From an uncultured Clostridia bacterium (GTDB lineage: Bacteria; Bacillota; Clostridia; UBA1381), in the NCBI GenBank assembly GCA_947628515.1, contig CANRAG010000006.1:1-45481 (forward strand): a DNA stretch of 45,481 bases, in the 5' to 3' direction. The translations under genes and the position numbers were made by a program. Below are positions 7,578 to 15,149 of the stretch, piece after piece. How positions within the stretch are numbered: the first letter of the stretch is position 1; every line of letters begins with the position of its first letter. The notes beneath the pieces are model-generated. The model did no database searches. It saw only the letters and a list, made by a program, of their open reading frames with translations, and was not told the origin of the DNA.

Positions 7578-8045
7578 TCATTCCAGTAACGCTATGGCAT
7601 ACGCGCTTATGCCTTCCTCGCGCCCCTCAAAGCCGAGCCTTTCCGTAGTGGTCGCCTTTATGCTGACCGCGCCTATATCACAGTCCATGGTCGCGGCGAT
7701 GTTACGGCGCATCTGTTCTATATACGGCGCCATTTTAGGTTTCTGGGCCGCTACGGTTATATCCACGTTCCCCACGCGCAGTCCTTTCTCCTTTACGCGG
7801 TCGATAACCCGTCCGAGAAGTATCCTGCTGTCTATCCCCAGGAACTCGTCGGAGGTGTCGGGAAACAGCTTGCCTATGTCGCCGAGCGCTGCCGCGCCCA
7901 ATATCGCGTCGCACAGCGCGTGTATCGCAACGTCCGCGTCGGAATGTCCCAAAAGTCCTTTGTCATGCGGGATTTCCACCCCGCATATAATACACCTTCT
8001 GCCCTCTGTCAATTTGTGCACATCATAACCGAAACCTATTCTCAT
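7578..8045 (-). CDS. ispF: 2-C-methyl-D-erythritol 2,4-cyclodiphosphate synthase IspF
   Basis: Fifth step of the MEP isoprenoid pathway: cyclises CDP-methylerythritol phosphate with release of CMP. The 155-residue protein shows MRIGFGYDVHKL (metal ligands Asp8 and His10), GLLGHSDADVAIHALCDAILGAAALGDIG, FPDTSD, and the C-terminal KATTTERLGFEGREEGISA block. The ATG overlaps the ispD stop by 4 bases, so translation is coupled. Confidence 0.98.
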   Translation of the reverse strand: MRIGFGYDVHKLTEGRRCIICGVEIPHDKGLLGHSDADVAIHALCDAILGAAALGDIGKLFPDTSDEFLGIDSRILLGRVIDRVKEKGLRVGNVDITVAAQKPKMAPYIEQMRRNIAATMDCDIGAVSIKATTTERLGFEGREEGISAYAIALLE

Positions 8046-8731
8046 TTTGCCTGACCTCGTCTTTTAAGAATTTGCTCGCCGACGGAAATATCCTCCGGCG
8101 TGGTGAGCTTTATATTATCATATGAACCCATTGTTACATGAACCGTCCTGCCGTAATGTTCAAACACGGAGCAATCGTCGGTAACGGCAATACCGTCGGA
8201 TGCCGCGCGCTCGTGGAGCGCCTTTATTTCGGCCGCGCCAAACACCTGCGGCGTATGGATACAAACAGTCCGGTCACGGTCTATTGTGCCCGTTATATTG
8301 CCGTTTTCGTCAACAGCCTTAAGCGTGTCCTTGACCGGAACGCCCAACGCGGCAGCGCCGTAGATTTCATAATCGGCGATAACTGCCGATATTTCTTCGA
8401 GCGTTATAAGACAGCGCGCCCCGTCGTGTATTACCGCGACATCGCCCGTTACCGCGCACAGACCGTTATATACGGAATTTTGACGTTCTCTGCCGCCCTC
8501 GACAACCGCCGCCGCTTTTTTTATTCCGTCCCGCTCGATAATGTCCCCGACCGCCGCGACGTCGTCCGCGCCCGTTACAACAACAATCTCGTCTATTTTA
8601 TCACATAACTCAAAGGCAGTCAAGGCGCGGGCAAGAATTTCCCTGCCGCACAGCGGGAGAAACACCTTGTTCACAGCGGCGCCCATCCTCTTGCCGCGGC
8701 CTCCCGCCACAATCACAGCTGAAACTTTCAT
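8042..8731 (-). CDS. ispD: 2-C-methyl-D-erythritol 4-phosphate cytidylyltransferase IspD
   Basis: Third MEP-pathway step: couples CTP to methylerythritol 4-phosphate. The 229-residue protein has the nucleotide-binding loop VIVAGGRGKRMGAAVNKVFLPL, the VEGGRERQNSVYNGL block, VIHDGARCLI and VPVKDTLKAV. The ATG at 8731 has GGAGG at 8 bases; an upstream in-frame start lacks a site. It is adjacent to ispF, as in many bacteria that encode the two separately. IspE is not in the window. Confidence 0.97.
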   Translation of the reverse strand: MKVSAVIVAGGRGKRMGAAVNKVFLPLCGREILARALTAFELCDKIDEIVVVTGADDVAAVGDIIERDGIKKAAAVVEGGRERQNSVYNGLCAVTGDVAVIHDGARCLITLEEISAVIADYEIYGAAALGVPVKDTLKAVDENGNITGTIDRDRTVCIHTPQVFGAAEIKALHERAASDGIAVTDDCSVFEHYGRTVHVTMGSYDNIKLTTPEDISVGEQILKRRGQAK

Positions 8732-8755
8732 AATAAAACCTCCGGAATACAGCAA

Positions 8756-8779
8756 CGGGCAAAACCAAAGTTTTGCCCG
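8756..8779 (-). promoter_or_regulatory. Hairpin between carD and ispD
   Basis: Perfect 10-bp stem (CGGGCAAAAC/GTTTTGCCCG, loop CAAA) 5 bases past the carD stop. There is no following T-run, so partial attenuation or an mRNA 3' stabiliser is more likely than full termination. Confidence 0.55.
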
Positions 8780-8784
8780 AAATA

Positions 8785-9288
8785 CTATAAATTATTTTTT
8801 GCGCCTATTGTTTCCGCAACGGTATCGTCAAGTATGAGCTGAATATCGCTTTCGTCGGCTATGCCGGAAAGGATAAGCTCGCTTAACACAATCTGTCTTG
8901 CGGAGCAAAGGGTTTTGCGCTCGCTCGTCGAGAGCCCCTTGCGTTTCTCGCGGCACATAAGCTCTTTCAGAACGCCCGCGACCTGATATATATCACCCGA
9001 TTTCAGCTTAACGATATTTTCTCTCTGGCGCTTGTTCCAATTTATATCGTTACCCACTTCCCGGTTATGAAAGTATTCGAGAACCTTTTTAGCCTCATCT
9101 TTGGTGATTACATCTCTTATGCCGATTTTCTCGCATCCATCCACAGGTATATCAGATATCATACTGCCCACAGCAAAGCATACAACATAGTAGTCGCGCT
9201 TTATGCCGCTCAACTCGATCTTTTTCATATCCTTGATAATCCCGGCTCCATGCATGGGATGCACAACTTTATCTCCGACACAATACAT
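8785..9288 (-). CDS. CarD/CdnL-family RNA polymerase-binding regulator
   Basis: A 167-residue protein with an N-terminal Tudor-like RNA-polymerase-interacting domain (YCVGDKVVHPMHGAGIIKDM, residues 2-60) and an alpha-helical DNA-contacting C-terminus containing NWNKRQRENIVKLKSGDIYQVAGVLKEL and KGLSTSERKTL. Family members bind the RNA polymerase beta subunit and stabilise open promoter complexes. In Clostridia carD-like genes often precede ispD-ispF, as here. A consensus promoter lies upstream at 9364-9392. The specific promoters it controls cannot be read from the sequence. Confidence 0.93.
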   Translation of the reverse strand: MYCVGDKVVHPMHGAGIIKDMKKIELSGIKRDYYVVCFAVGSMISDIPVDGCEKIGIRDVITKDEAKKVLEYFHNREVGNDINWNKRQRENIVKLKSGDIYQVAGVLKELMCREKRKGLSTSERKTLCSARQIVLSELILSGIADESDIQLILDDTVAETIGAKNNL

Positions 9289-9363
9289 GCTTTTACCGCT
9301 CCTTTACCCGGGACGATGTCCGCCCTTAGACATATCCCCATCTTATAATGTTGTTATATAGAT

Positions 9364-9392
9364 ATTATACCATAATTTCTCTCAAAAGTCAA
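9364..9392 (-). promoter_or_regulatory. Promoter of the carD-ispD-ispF-HAD/GtrA operon
   Basis: TTGACT (9387-9392), 17-base spacer ending in TATGG, TATAAT (9364-9369) on the minus strand. Confidence 0.88.
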
Positions 9393-9471
9393 AGGAATTA
9401 TCATATCACATTTTTCACAAAAAATCAATAGTTTTTTTCCAAAAAATTAAAAATAAAAACTAAAAAACCGT

Positions 9472-9502
9472 AAAAAAACGGGAGAGACGAACGCCTCTCC
9501 CG
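9472..9502 (-). terminator. Terminator of the glpK-rhamnogalacturonan lyase operon
   Basis: Eight-bp stem (CGGGAGAG/CTCTCCCG, 8-base loop) followed by seven T residues on the minus strand, 11 bases past the lyase stop. Confidence 0.92.
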
Positions 9503-9512
9503 CGTGATACTG

Positions 9513-12500
9513 TCAGTCAGCCATACCGAACACAAGGTTGTCGAGCGCGGTTGACCAGTTCCAGTTCTTTTCGTTCCGCACCGCGAGCACTTCTATCGCG
9601 CCGAAATCCGACGCGTCCGTAAACGGCATTGTAATATCCGCTTTTTTATTGCTCTGCGTTACGGTAAATGAAACGGTCTGCTTGTCGAAGTCCGCGACGG
9701 CCTTTATATGCGCCGTGTCGGAGCTTGTAAATCCCGAACCGACCTTTTTCCATTCAAGAGTTTCAAGACCTTGGTTTGAAATTTTTCCGCCGTAATTGTA
9801 TTCAAGCTCGTTCCCCGCCGACGTCCTAAACGATAGGAACACAGCGCCGTCAGAGCCCGCAAAGCGAAGCTCTCCGACCGAAGAACCGCCCGTGACCTCG
9901 CCAACGGTCCAGTCAAGCTCTATATAAACCTTGCCGCTCATGCCGCCGGGCAGCATGTATACGGCGTTTCTGTTGCCCTTGTCGCTGCCGCTTATGCTCA
10001 TTGCGCCGTTTGCGACGCCGATATTTTTAATTGGCGCGGGCTTGGTTCCCGCCCAGCCCGCGGCATCGCCGTCCTGATATGACGAGAAATCCTCGTCAAT
10101 ATATATTTTATAGGTTGCGCCGTCCACTGTTTTTGTGTCATAGTTCATGGACAGATACGGGCTCTCCGCCTTCTCCGGCTCCGGAGTGGGAGTGGGCAGA
10201 ACAACGGCGGGCTTTTGCGGCTGCTTTCCGTCCTTTAGCGCCGAAGCAAGCTCGGCGGCCAAATCGCTGTCATTAAACTCCTTGCCGCCTATTACAATGA
10301 GCTTTGACTGCTCATCCCATGAAACGACCTTGCCGAGCGCCTCCGCAACCGCTCTAAGCGGCAGCATGGTTCTGTCGTATATGATTTGCGGCGCGACCTC
10401 AAGCGTTTTGCCCTCCCCGTTTACGGTGTATGCGCTGTCGCCTATCCGCATTATAATATCTTTATCCGCTCCGCTGATTGTAACAATGCTTTCCGCGTCG
10501 TTCCAGTTAACCTCGCATCCGAAGCTCTCCGCGATAAAGCGCACCGGAACGAGAGTGTTGTCGTCTATGACTGTGGGGACAACTCTGTCGTCGTCTCCGT
10601 CAATTTTAACGATTTTGTCGTCTGTATACGCGTACGGACTGTTTACAAGCAATTTCAGCTCCGCCGCGGCAGTCTTTGCAAAACCGACGTTTATTTCGTA
10701 TTCGCTGTCGCTATCCGGATTTTCCGTTTTGACCCCGTCATGCACCGTATACACGGACGGGGTCGGAACCCTTGTCGTTTCCGCGCCGAAATAATAACTG
10801 TAGTTGGCGGGCTGGTTATAGTGGTTGTTCTGCATCGCGATTGACGCTCGGTACAGCGTATCGCACATTGGCGACGGGATTTTATACTCGGTTTCGATTG
10901 CCGTTGAGTAAATGCGCACCGCGCTTTCGTCGGCTGTTTTCCAAACGACCTCGTCGCGCCAGTCGCCGAGAATGTCGGCGGCGACGATAGGAACGGCCTT
11001 TGTTCCGTTGTTGGACATACATCCTTCGGCGTCCGTTATAACGTCAATGCATTTCGCGTCATAGTTGTATTCTGAAATCCTTGTGCCGTCAAGGAACTCG
11101 CCGAGCAAATCGCCGTCCCAGTGAATTATAAAATTCATCGGGAGCGTTGACTGCATTGTGCCGCCCTTTTCGTCCGTCTGAAAGCTTCCGTCGGGAAGCC
11201 TTGTGTAGAAGGTGTTATAGCTTTGCGCGATTTTGTCGCCGTTTATGTTCATCGGTGTGGTTGCCGTTGCGCCCCATACCTCATAGCCCACGTAGTTCGG
11301 GTCAATATCCGCCGCCCGCGAGCGTCCGCAGTCCTTTGTCTTTCCGTAGCCGAAAATAACCTGACCGGTTCGCGCGTCGTGCAGCTCGATATTTGCCGGA
11401 AGGTTCGCTGTTTCATGACATGCCCATACATAGTAGCCGCCAAAGCCCGGCGACATCTTTGCAACGTCAAACGCGTCGCCGTGCGCGAGCTTTACCTCTG
11501 TTCCGTCCGCGCCCGCCGCCTTTACGGCGTACATCTGTGTGCCGTCATGGTCTATGGCCATAGGACCGGAAAGAATTTCGTCCTTGCCGTCAAAGTCAAC
11601 GTCCGCCGCAATCAGATTGTGGTTTGACGCGCCGTATATGCTGTTTACGTCCTCGACGTTTGGGGTGTCCAGCTCCCAGTCCTGAACGAATTTATTATCC
11701 TCGATATGCCATGCCGCCGCCTTTACGTTATCCCACGCACCGCGCACCTCCACAAACGAGGGCGTAACGCCGTCCAGATACGCAAGACCGAAGGTATGGT
11801 GGCTTGCGCGCTTTGTAAGCCGCCCCGTATCGGTATAACGGTACGACCACGAGGACAGCGGCTCCTGCTTCGGCAGCAGCTCCGTTCTTGTTATTTCCCC
11901 GCCCGTTTCGCCGTCATACATTGAAAGGTATTCCGGAGTCGATACTATGTATTGTCTGTCCTGGAATATCGCGAGATTTGAATCGTCCTTGGAATAATCG
12001 GTTACCTTTCCGTTCTGGCCGGTTATAACATTTCCTTTTCCGTCCGTTGTGCCCTCAAACGAGCGCATTATAAGCTCGGATTTTCCGTCACCGTTAAAGT
12101 CGTAAACCATCATGTTCAGGTCGTGCTCGTTTATTTCGTTCGGACCGATATTAACAGTCCACAGATACGTTCCGTCCTGCTTGTACGCCTCAACCAAAGG
12201 ATAGGCTGTTCGCGTCTTGACATTCATATCCTTAGGCGTTCTGCGGATGAGAATTTCATACTCGCCGTCGCCGTCGAGGTCGCCTATGGCGCCGTCGTCT
12301 ATTATATAATCGCCCGTGTCATATTTCTTTACGGCAAACTCCTTGTACGCCTTATCCCACGCCTTAACCGTCGTCCTCTCGCCCTGTGACGAAACGAGCG
12401 TGTATTCATCGCCGGGCTTGCCGGCTCTGTCGAGGAGATTTGTGCCCGCTATCGGGGCTGTGTTCAGTTTTACCCCGCGCCTGTACAGGTCGTAGGTGAA

Positions 12501-12785
12501 ATCCTTTGAGTCGGTCCCCAAAAACCGCCACGAAACAAGCACGCCGTCCTCGGATGGCACGGCAGTAAGACCTCTTGTGAGGTACTCCGCCCTTTTTTCC
12601 GTTTTCGGCCTGCTGTCGTAAAGACGCTGCGTTTCGGCCTTGGCGGCGGCGTCCTCCTCCGCGCCGTAGTAGCCTGTGTTAAACCCGTCGTTTGACGTGT
12701 CCGGCACGAACTGTGCAAACGCCCTTACTCCGCCCGTAAGCACCGACAACGCGGCAATTAACGAAACTGTTTTCCTGATTCCCAT
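9513..12785 (-). CDS. Secreted rhamnogalacturonan lyase (PL11) with copper-amine-oxidase-N-like and C-terminal lectin-like domains
   Basis: A 1090-residue extracellular pectin-backbone lyase. After a signal peptide (about residues 1-24, ending VRAFAQF) comes the PL11 core: LTRGLTAVPSEDGVLVSWRFLGTD (N-terminal beta-sandwich), then a beta-propeller with repeated calcium loops (GDLDGDGEYEILIRR, YDFNGDGKSELIMR, DVDFDGKDEILSGP) and the conserved GGYYVWACHET, CGRSRAADIDPNYVGYEVW and HWDGDLLGEFLDG blocks. Residues about 710-845 are a copper-amine-oxidase-N-like module (DNTLVPVRFIAESFG, RTMLPLRAVAEALGKVVSWD), a common cell-wall or surface-associated add-on in Clostridia. A Pro/Thr linker (PTPTPEPE) follows, then a C-terminal beta-sandwich (about 890-1090) likely to bind carbohydrate. 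It cleaves rhamnosyl-galacturonic bonds by beta-elimination. It lies 18 bases after glpK with a GAGGAG site, so the two are probably co-transcribed. Confidence 0.93.
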   Translation of the reverse strand: MGIRKTVSLIAALSVLTGGVRAFAQFVPDTSNDGFNTGYYGAEEDAAAKAETQRLYDSRPKTEKRAEYLTRGLTAVPSEDGVLVSWRFLGTDSKDFTYDLYRRGVKLNTAPIAGTNLLDRAGKPGDEYTLVSSQGERTTVKAWDKAYKEFAVKKYDTGDYIIDDGAIGDLDGDGEYEILIRRTPKDMNVKTRTAYPLVEAYKQDGTYLWTVNIGPNEINEHDLNMMVYDFNGDGKSELIMRSFEGTTDGKGNVITGQNGKVTDYSKDDSNLAIFQDRQYIVSTPEYLSMYDGETGGEITRTELLPKQEPLSSWSYRYTDTGRLTKRASHHTFGLAYLDGVTPSFVEVRGAWDNVKAAAWHIEDNKFVQDWELDTPNVEDVNSIYGASNHNLIAADVDFDGKDEILSGPMAIDHDGTQMYAVKAAGADGTEVKLAHGDAFDVAKMSPGFGGYYVWACHETANLPANIELHDARTGQVIFGYGKTKDCGRSRAADIDPNYVGYEVWGATATTPMNINGDKIAQSYNTFYTRLPDGSFQTDEKGGTMQSTLPMNFIIHWDGDLLGEFLDGTRISEYNYDAKCIDVITDAEGCMSNNGTKAVPIVAADILGDWRDEVVWKTADESAVRIYSTAIETEYKIPSPMCDTLYRASIAMQNNHYNQPANYSYYFGAETTRVPTPSVYTVHDGVKTENPDSDSEYEINVGFAKTAAAELKLLVNSPYAYTDDKIVKIDGDDDRVVPTVIDDNTLVPVRFIAESFGCEVNWNDAESIVTISGADKDIIMRIGDSAYTVNGEGKTLEVAPQIIYDRTMLPLRAVAEALGKVVSWDEQSKLIVIGGKEFNDSDLAAELASALKDGKQPQKPAVVLPTPTPEPEKAESPYLSMNYDTKTVDGATYKIYIDEDFSSYQDGDAAGWAGTKPAPIKNIGVANGAMSISGSDKGNRNAVYMLPGGMSGKVYIELDWTVGEVTGGSSVGELRFAGSDGAVFLSFRTSAGNELEYNYGGKISNQGLETLEWKKVGSGFTSSDTAHIKAVADFDKQTVSFTVTQSNKKADITMPFTDASDFGAIEVLAVRNEKNWNWSTALDNLVFGMAD

Positions 12786-12803
12786 AATATATGCTCCTCT
12801 CTT

Positions 12804-14294
12804 TTATTTTTTAGCCCATGCATACGCACACTTAACGGTCTTTTCCCAACCCTTGATTTTTTCCTTCCGCTCGTCCTCGGTTATACCGGGATTAAATACT
12901 CTGTCTATCGCGTGATGTTTTGCAATATCATCTATGCTTTTCCAGTATCCCACCGCAAGACCGGCAAGGTATGCCGCGCCCAACGCCGTGGTTTCCGTGC
13001 ATGTCGGTCTTTGTACCGTAACCCCGGATATATCCGCCTGCATACGCATGAGCAGATTGTTTCGGGACGCGCCTCCGTCCGCGTTCAGAAACGAGAGATT
13101 TATTCCGGAGTCCTCGCGCATAGCTGACAATATATCGTTTACCTGGTACGCTATCGACTCAAGCGTCGCGCGTATAATATGGTTTTTGTTCGTGCCCCTT
13201 GTGATACCCGCAATCGTGCCGCGCGCGTACTGATCCCAACGCGGCGCGCCGAGTCCCGTGAACGCGGGAACCACATAACATCCGGCGGTATCGCTCACCT
13301 TTAAAGCGAGGCTTTCTGTTTCGGCCGCCGTAGCTATAAGCTTCATCTCATCGCGAAGCCACTGAATTGCCGCGCCCGCGATAAATACCGAGCCTTCAAG
13401 CGCGTAGGTTATCCTTCCGTCAATGCCCCATGCTACGGTTGTAATCAATCCGTTATCGGAATACACCGGTTTTCCGCCCGTGTTCATGAGCAGAAACGCG
13501 CCTGTGCCGTAGGTGGTTTTCGCCGTGCCCGGCGCGAAGCATGCCTGACCGAACAATGCGCAATGCTGGTCTCCGGCAGCGCCCGCGATGGGTATCGGAG
13601 CGCCGAAAAGCTCCGGCGCGGTCTCGCCGAAAATGCCGCTTGACGGTCTGACGTCGGGAAGCATACATCTCGGTATGCCTGTTTCCAAAAGCAGCTCGTC
13701 GTCCCATTCCAATGTGTTTATATTAAAAAGCATCGTCCTTGACGCGTTTGAATAATCTATGGCATGAACCTTTCCGCCCGAAAGCTTCCATATAAGCCAT
13801 GTGTCAACCGTTCCGAACAGCAGCTCGCCCGCCGCCGCCCTGTCCCTTGCGCCGGGCACGTTATCGAGTATCCATTTAAGCTTTGAGCCTGAAAAATAGG
13901 CGTCAATTACAAGCCCTGTTTTTAAACGAATTTTCTCCGCAAGTCCCTTAGCCTTAAGCTCGTCGCAATACTGCGCCGTTCTGCGGCATTGCCACACTAT
14001 CGCGGGACATATCGGCTCGCCGGTGTTCTTATCCCACACAACCGTGGTTTCTCTTTGGTTGGTTATGCCTATGGCCGCGACGTCCTCCGCTTTCGCGCCG
14101 AGCCTTTCCAATGCCTCGGCCGCTACTCCGAGCTGCGTTTCCCATATCTCAACAGCGTCGTGCTCAACCCAACCCGGATGCGGATAATATTGCTTAAACT
14201 CCCTTTGAGCCAGCGAGCATATCTCTCCATTTTCATTAAACAGTATACAACGATTTGACGTTGTACCCGCGTCAAGCGCCATTATGTATTTCAT
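12804..14294 (-). CDS. glpK: Glycerol kinase
   Basis: Phosphorylates glycerol to sn-glycerol 3-phosphate with ATP. The 496-residue FGGY-family protein carries [90 protein letters not shown] and the C-terminal [17 protein letters not shown] and [16 protein letters not shown] blocks, all glycerol-kinase specific rather than rhamnulokinase-like. The gene has its own promoter and continues into the PL11 lyase. No glycerol facilitator or glpD is nearby. The pairing with a pectin lyase is unusual and not explained by the pathway. Confidence 0.95.
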   Translation of the reverse strand: MKYIMALDAGTTSNRCILFNENGEICSLAQREFKQYYPHPGWVEHDAVEIWETQLGVAAEALERLGAKAEDVAAIGITNQRETTVVWDKNTGEPICPAIVWQCRRTAQYCDELKAKGLAEKIRLKTGLVIDAYFSGSKLKWILDNVPGARDRAAAGELLFGTVDTWLIWKLSGGKVHAIDYSNASRTMLFNINTLEWDDELLLETGIPRCMLPDVRPSSGIFGETAPELFGAPIPIAGAAGDQHCALFGQACFAPGTAKTTYGTGAFLLMNTGGKPVYSDNGLITTVAWGIDGRITYALEGSVFIAGAAIQWLRDEMKLIATAAETESLALKVSDTAGCYVVPAFTGLGAPRWDQYARGTIAGITRGTNKNHIIRATLESIAYQVNDILSAMREDSGINLSFLNADGGASRNNLLMRMQADISGVTVQRPTCTETTALGAAYLAGLAVGYWKSIDDIAKHHAIDRVFNPGITEDERKEKIKGWEKTVKCAYAWAKK

Positions 14295-14343
14295 CCTTCA
14301 AATCCTCCGCTGCCGAACCCGAAACAATACTTGTACTGATACT

Positions 14344-14372
14344 ATTTTAACATAGATTTTGGCAAAAAACAA
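14344..14372 (-). promoter_or_regulatory. Probable glpK promoter
   Basis: TTGTTT (14367-14372), 17-base spacer, TAAAAT (14344-14349) on the minus strand, between the preceding terminator and glpK. Confidence 0.6.
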
Positions 14373-14382
14373 TACCGCAAAT

Positions 14383-14412
14383 AAAAAAAGCGGAGCTCCG
14401 TGTGAACTCCGC
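14383..14412 (-). terminator. Terminator of the small-peptide gene
   Basis: Six-bp GCGGAG/CTCCGC stem with an 11-base loop, followed by seven T residues on the minus strand, just past the stop at 14427. Confidence 0.8.
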
Positions 14413-14426
14413 CGTTTTCGTCATTG

Positions 14427-14606
14427 TTAATAGTTTGTTATATCTATCGTTATGGCTTTAGCCGACGCGCCTTCGCCGAGCGCGTTGTCTATCGCAGCCT
14501 TCGCCTGCTGCTCGGCGGTCATTGCCGTCGATGTCGAGTCGGTAACGACATTCTCCGCCGCAAATACGGATACATTCATTTCCGGATTATTATAAAACTT
14601 TTTCAT
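14427..14606 (-). CDS. Small conserved-pattern protein, copy 1 (59 residues)
   Basis: I do not recognise a characterised family. The peptide begins MKKFYNNPEMNVSVFAAENV and ends KAITIDITNY. It shares both end patterns with the 57-residue protein at 44343-44516: MKK, an aromatic/NP turn, then AEN[VI]VT, and a terminal I-x-I-D-[IF]-T. The middle is Ala/Glu-rich and divergent. There is no signal peptide, no Cys and no membrane segment. The ATG at 14606 has GGAGGG 9 bases upstream, and the homology to copy 2 starts exactly there. The frame stays open 34 codons upstream to a GTG without a good site. It is transcribed alone from a strong promoter with a 120-base leader and ends at its own terminator. 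A precursor-peptide, antitoxin or regulatory role are all possible. Confidence 0.75.
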   Translation of the reverse strand: MKKFYNNPEMNVSVFAAENVVTDSTSTAMTAEQQAKAAIDNALGEGASAKAITIDITNY

Positions 14607-14735
14607 ATCTGCATTCCCTCCTGTTAATTCCTTTGCCGTATGCGCTCCGAATTGTCCGAAATCTTCGGCATTTGTCATAAATCTCATAAACAAGACCTTA
14701 TCAAACACCGCATATACTGAATTATTATTGGCATA

Positions 14736-14764
14736 ATTTTATCACATTTGTGTGATTTAGTCAA
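14736..14764 (-). promoter_or_regulatory. Promoter of small-peptide gene 1 with palindrome in the spacer
   Basis: TTGACT (14759-14764), 17-base spacer, TAAAAT (14736-14741). The spacer contains a perfect inverted repeat, ATCACA-N4-TGTGAT (14741-14756), ideally placed for a repressor that excludes RNA polymerase. Confidence 0.8.
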
Positions 14765-14813
14765 TATACAATACAGAAAAGGCAAAAAATCCCGCTTTAT
14801 GCACAAATTTTTA

Positions 14814-15146
14814 TTATAATATATCCTTTAACAGCTTATCTATATGCGAGCCGTGCTCTATAGAGTCGTCAAGCTCAAATATAAACTCCGGCGTATAGCG
14901 CAAATCCACGCGCTTGCCTATTTCTCGCCTTATAAATCCGGCGGCGGACTTAAGCCCCTCCATTGCCTTCTTTTTTTCGTCCTCGCTGCCCATGACCGAG
15001 ATATACGCCTTGCAGTATCTCAAATCGTTTGTCACGTTAACCGCGACGACGCTCGTCATGAGCGGAATACGCGAGTCCTTAAGCTCGCGTATAACGCCCG
15101 CGAGCGCGCGCATTACCTCGCCGTTTATCTTATCAATCCTTGCCAT
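14814..15146 (-). CDS. rbfA: 30S ribosome-binding factor RbfA
   Basis: Cold-shock-associated KH-type factor needed for late maturation of 16S rRNA. The 110-residue protein has ARIDKINGEVMRALAGVI at the start, a LMTSVVAVNVTNDLRYCKAYISVMG core and the RYTPEFIFELDDSIEHGSHIDKLL end. It follows infB by 3 bases. Normally nrnA and truB come next in Firmicutes; here the operon stops and an unrelated small gene with its own promoter follows. Confidence 0.97.
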   Translation of the reverse strand: MARIDKINGEVMRALAGVIRELKDSRIPLMTSVVAVNVTNDLRYCKAYISVMGSEDEKKKAMEGLKSAAGFIRREIGKRVDLRYTPEFIFELDDSIEHGSHIDKLLKDIL

Positions 15147-15149
15147 AAT

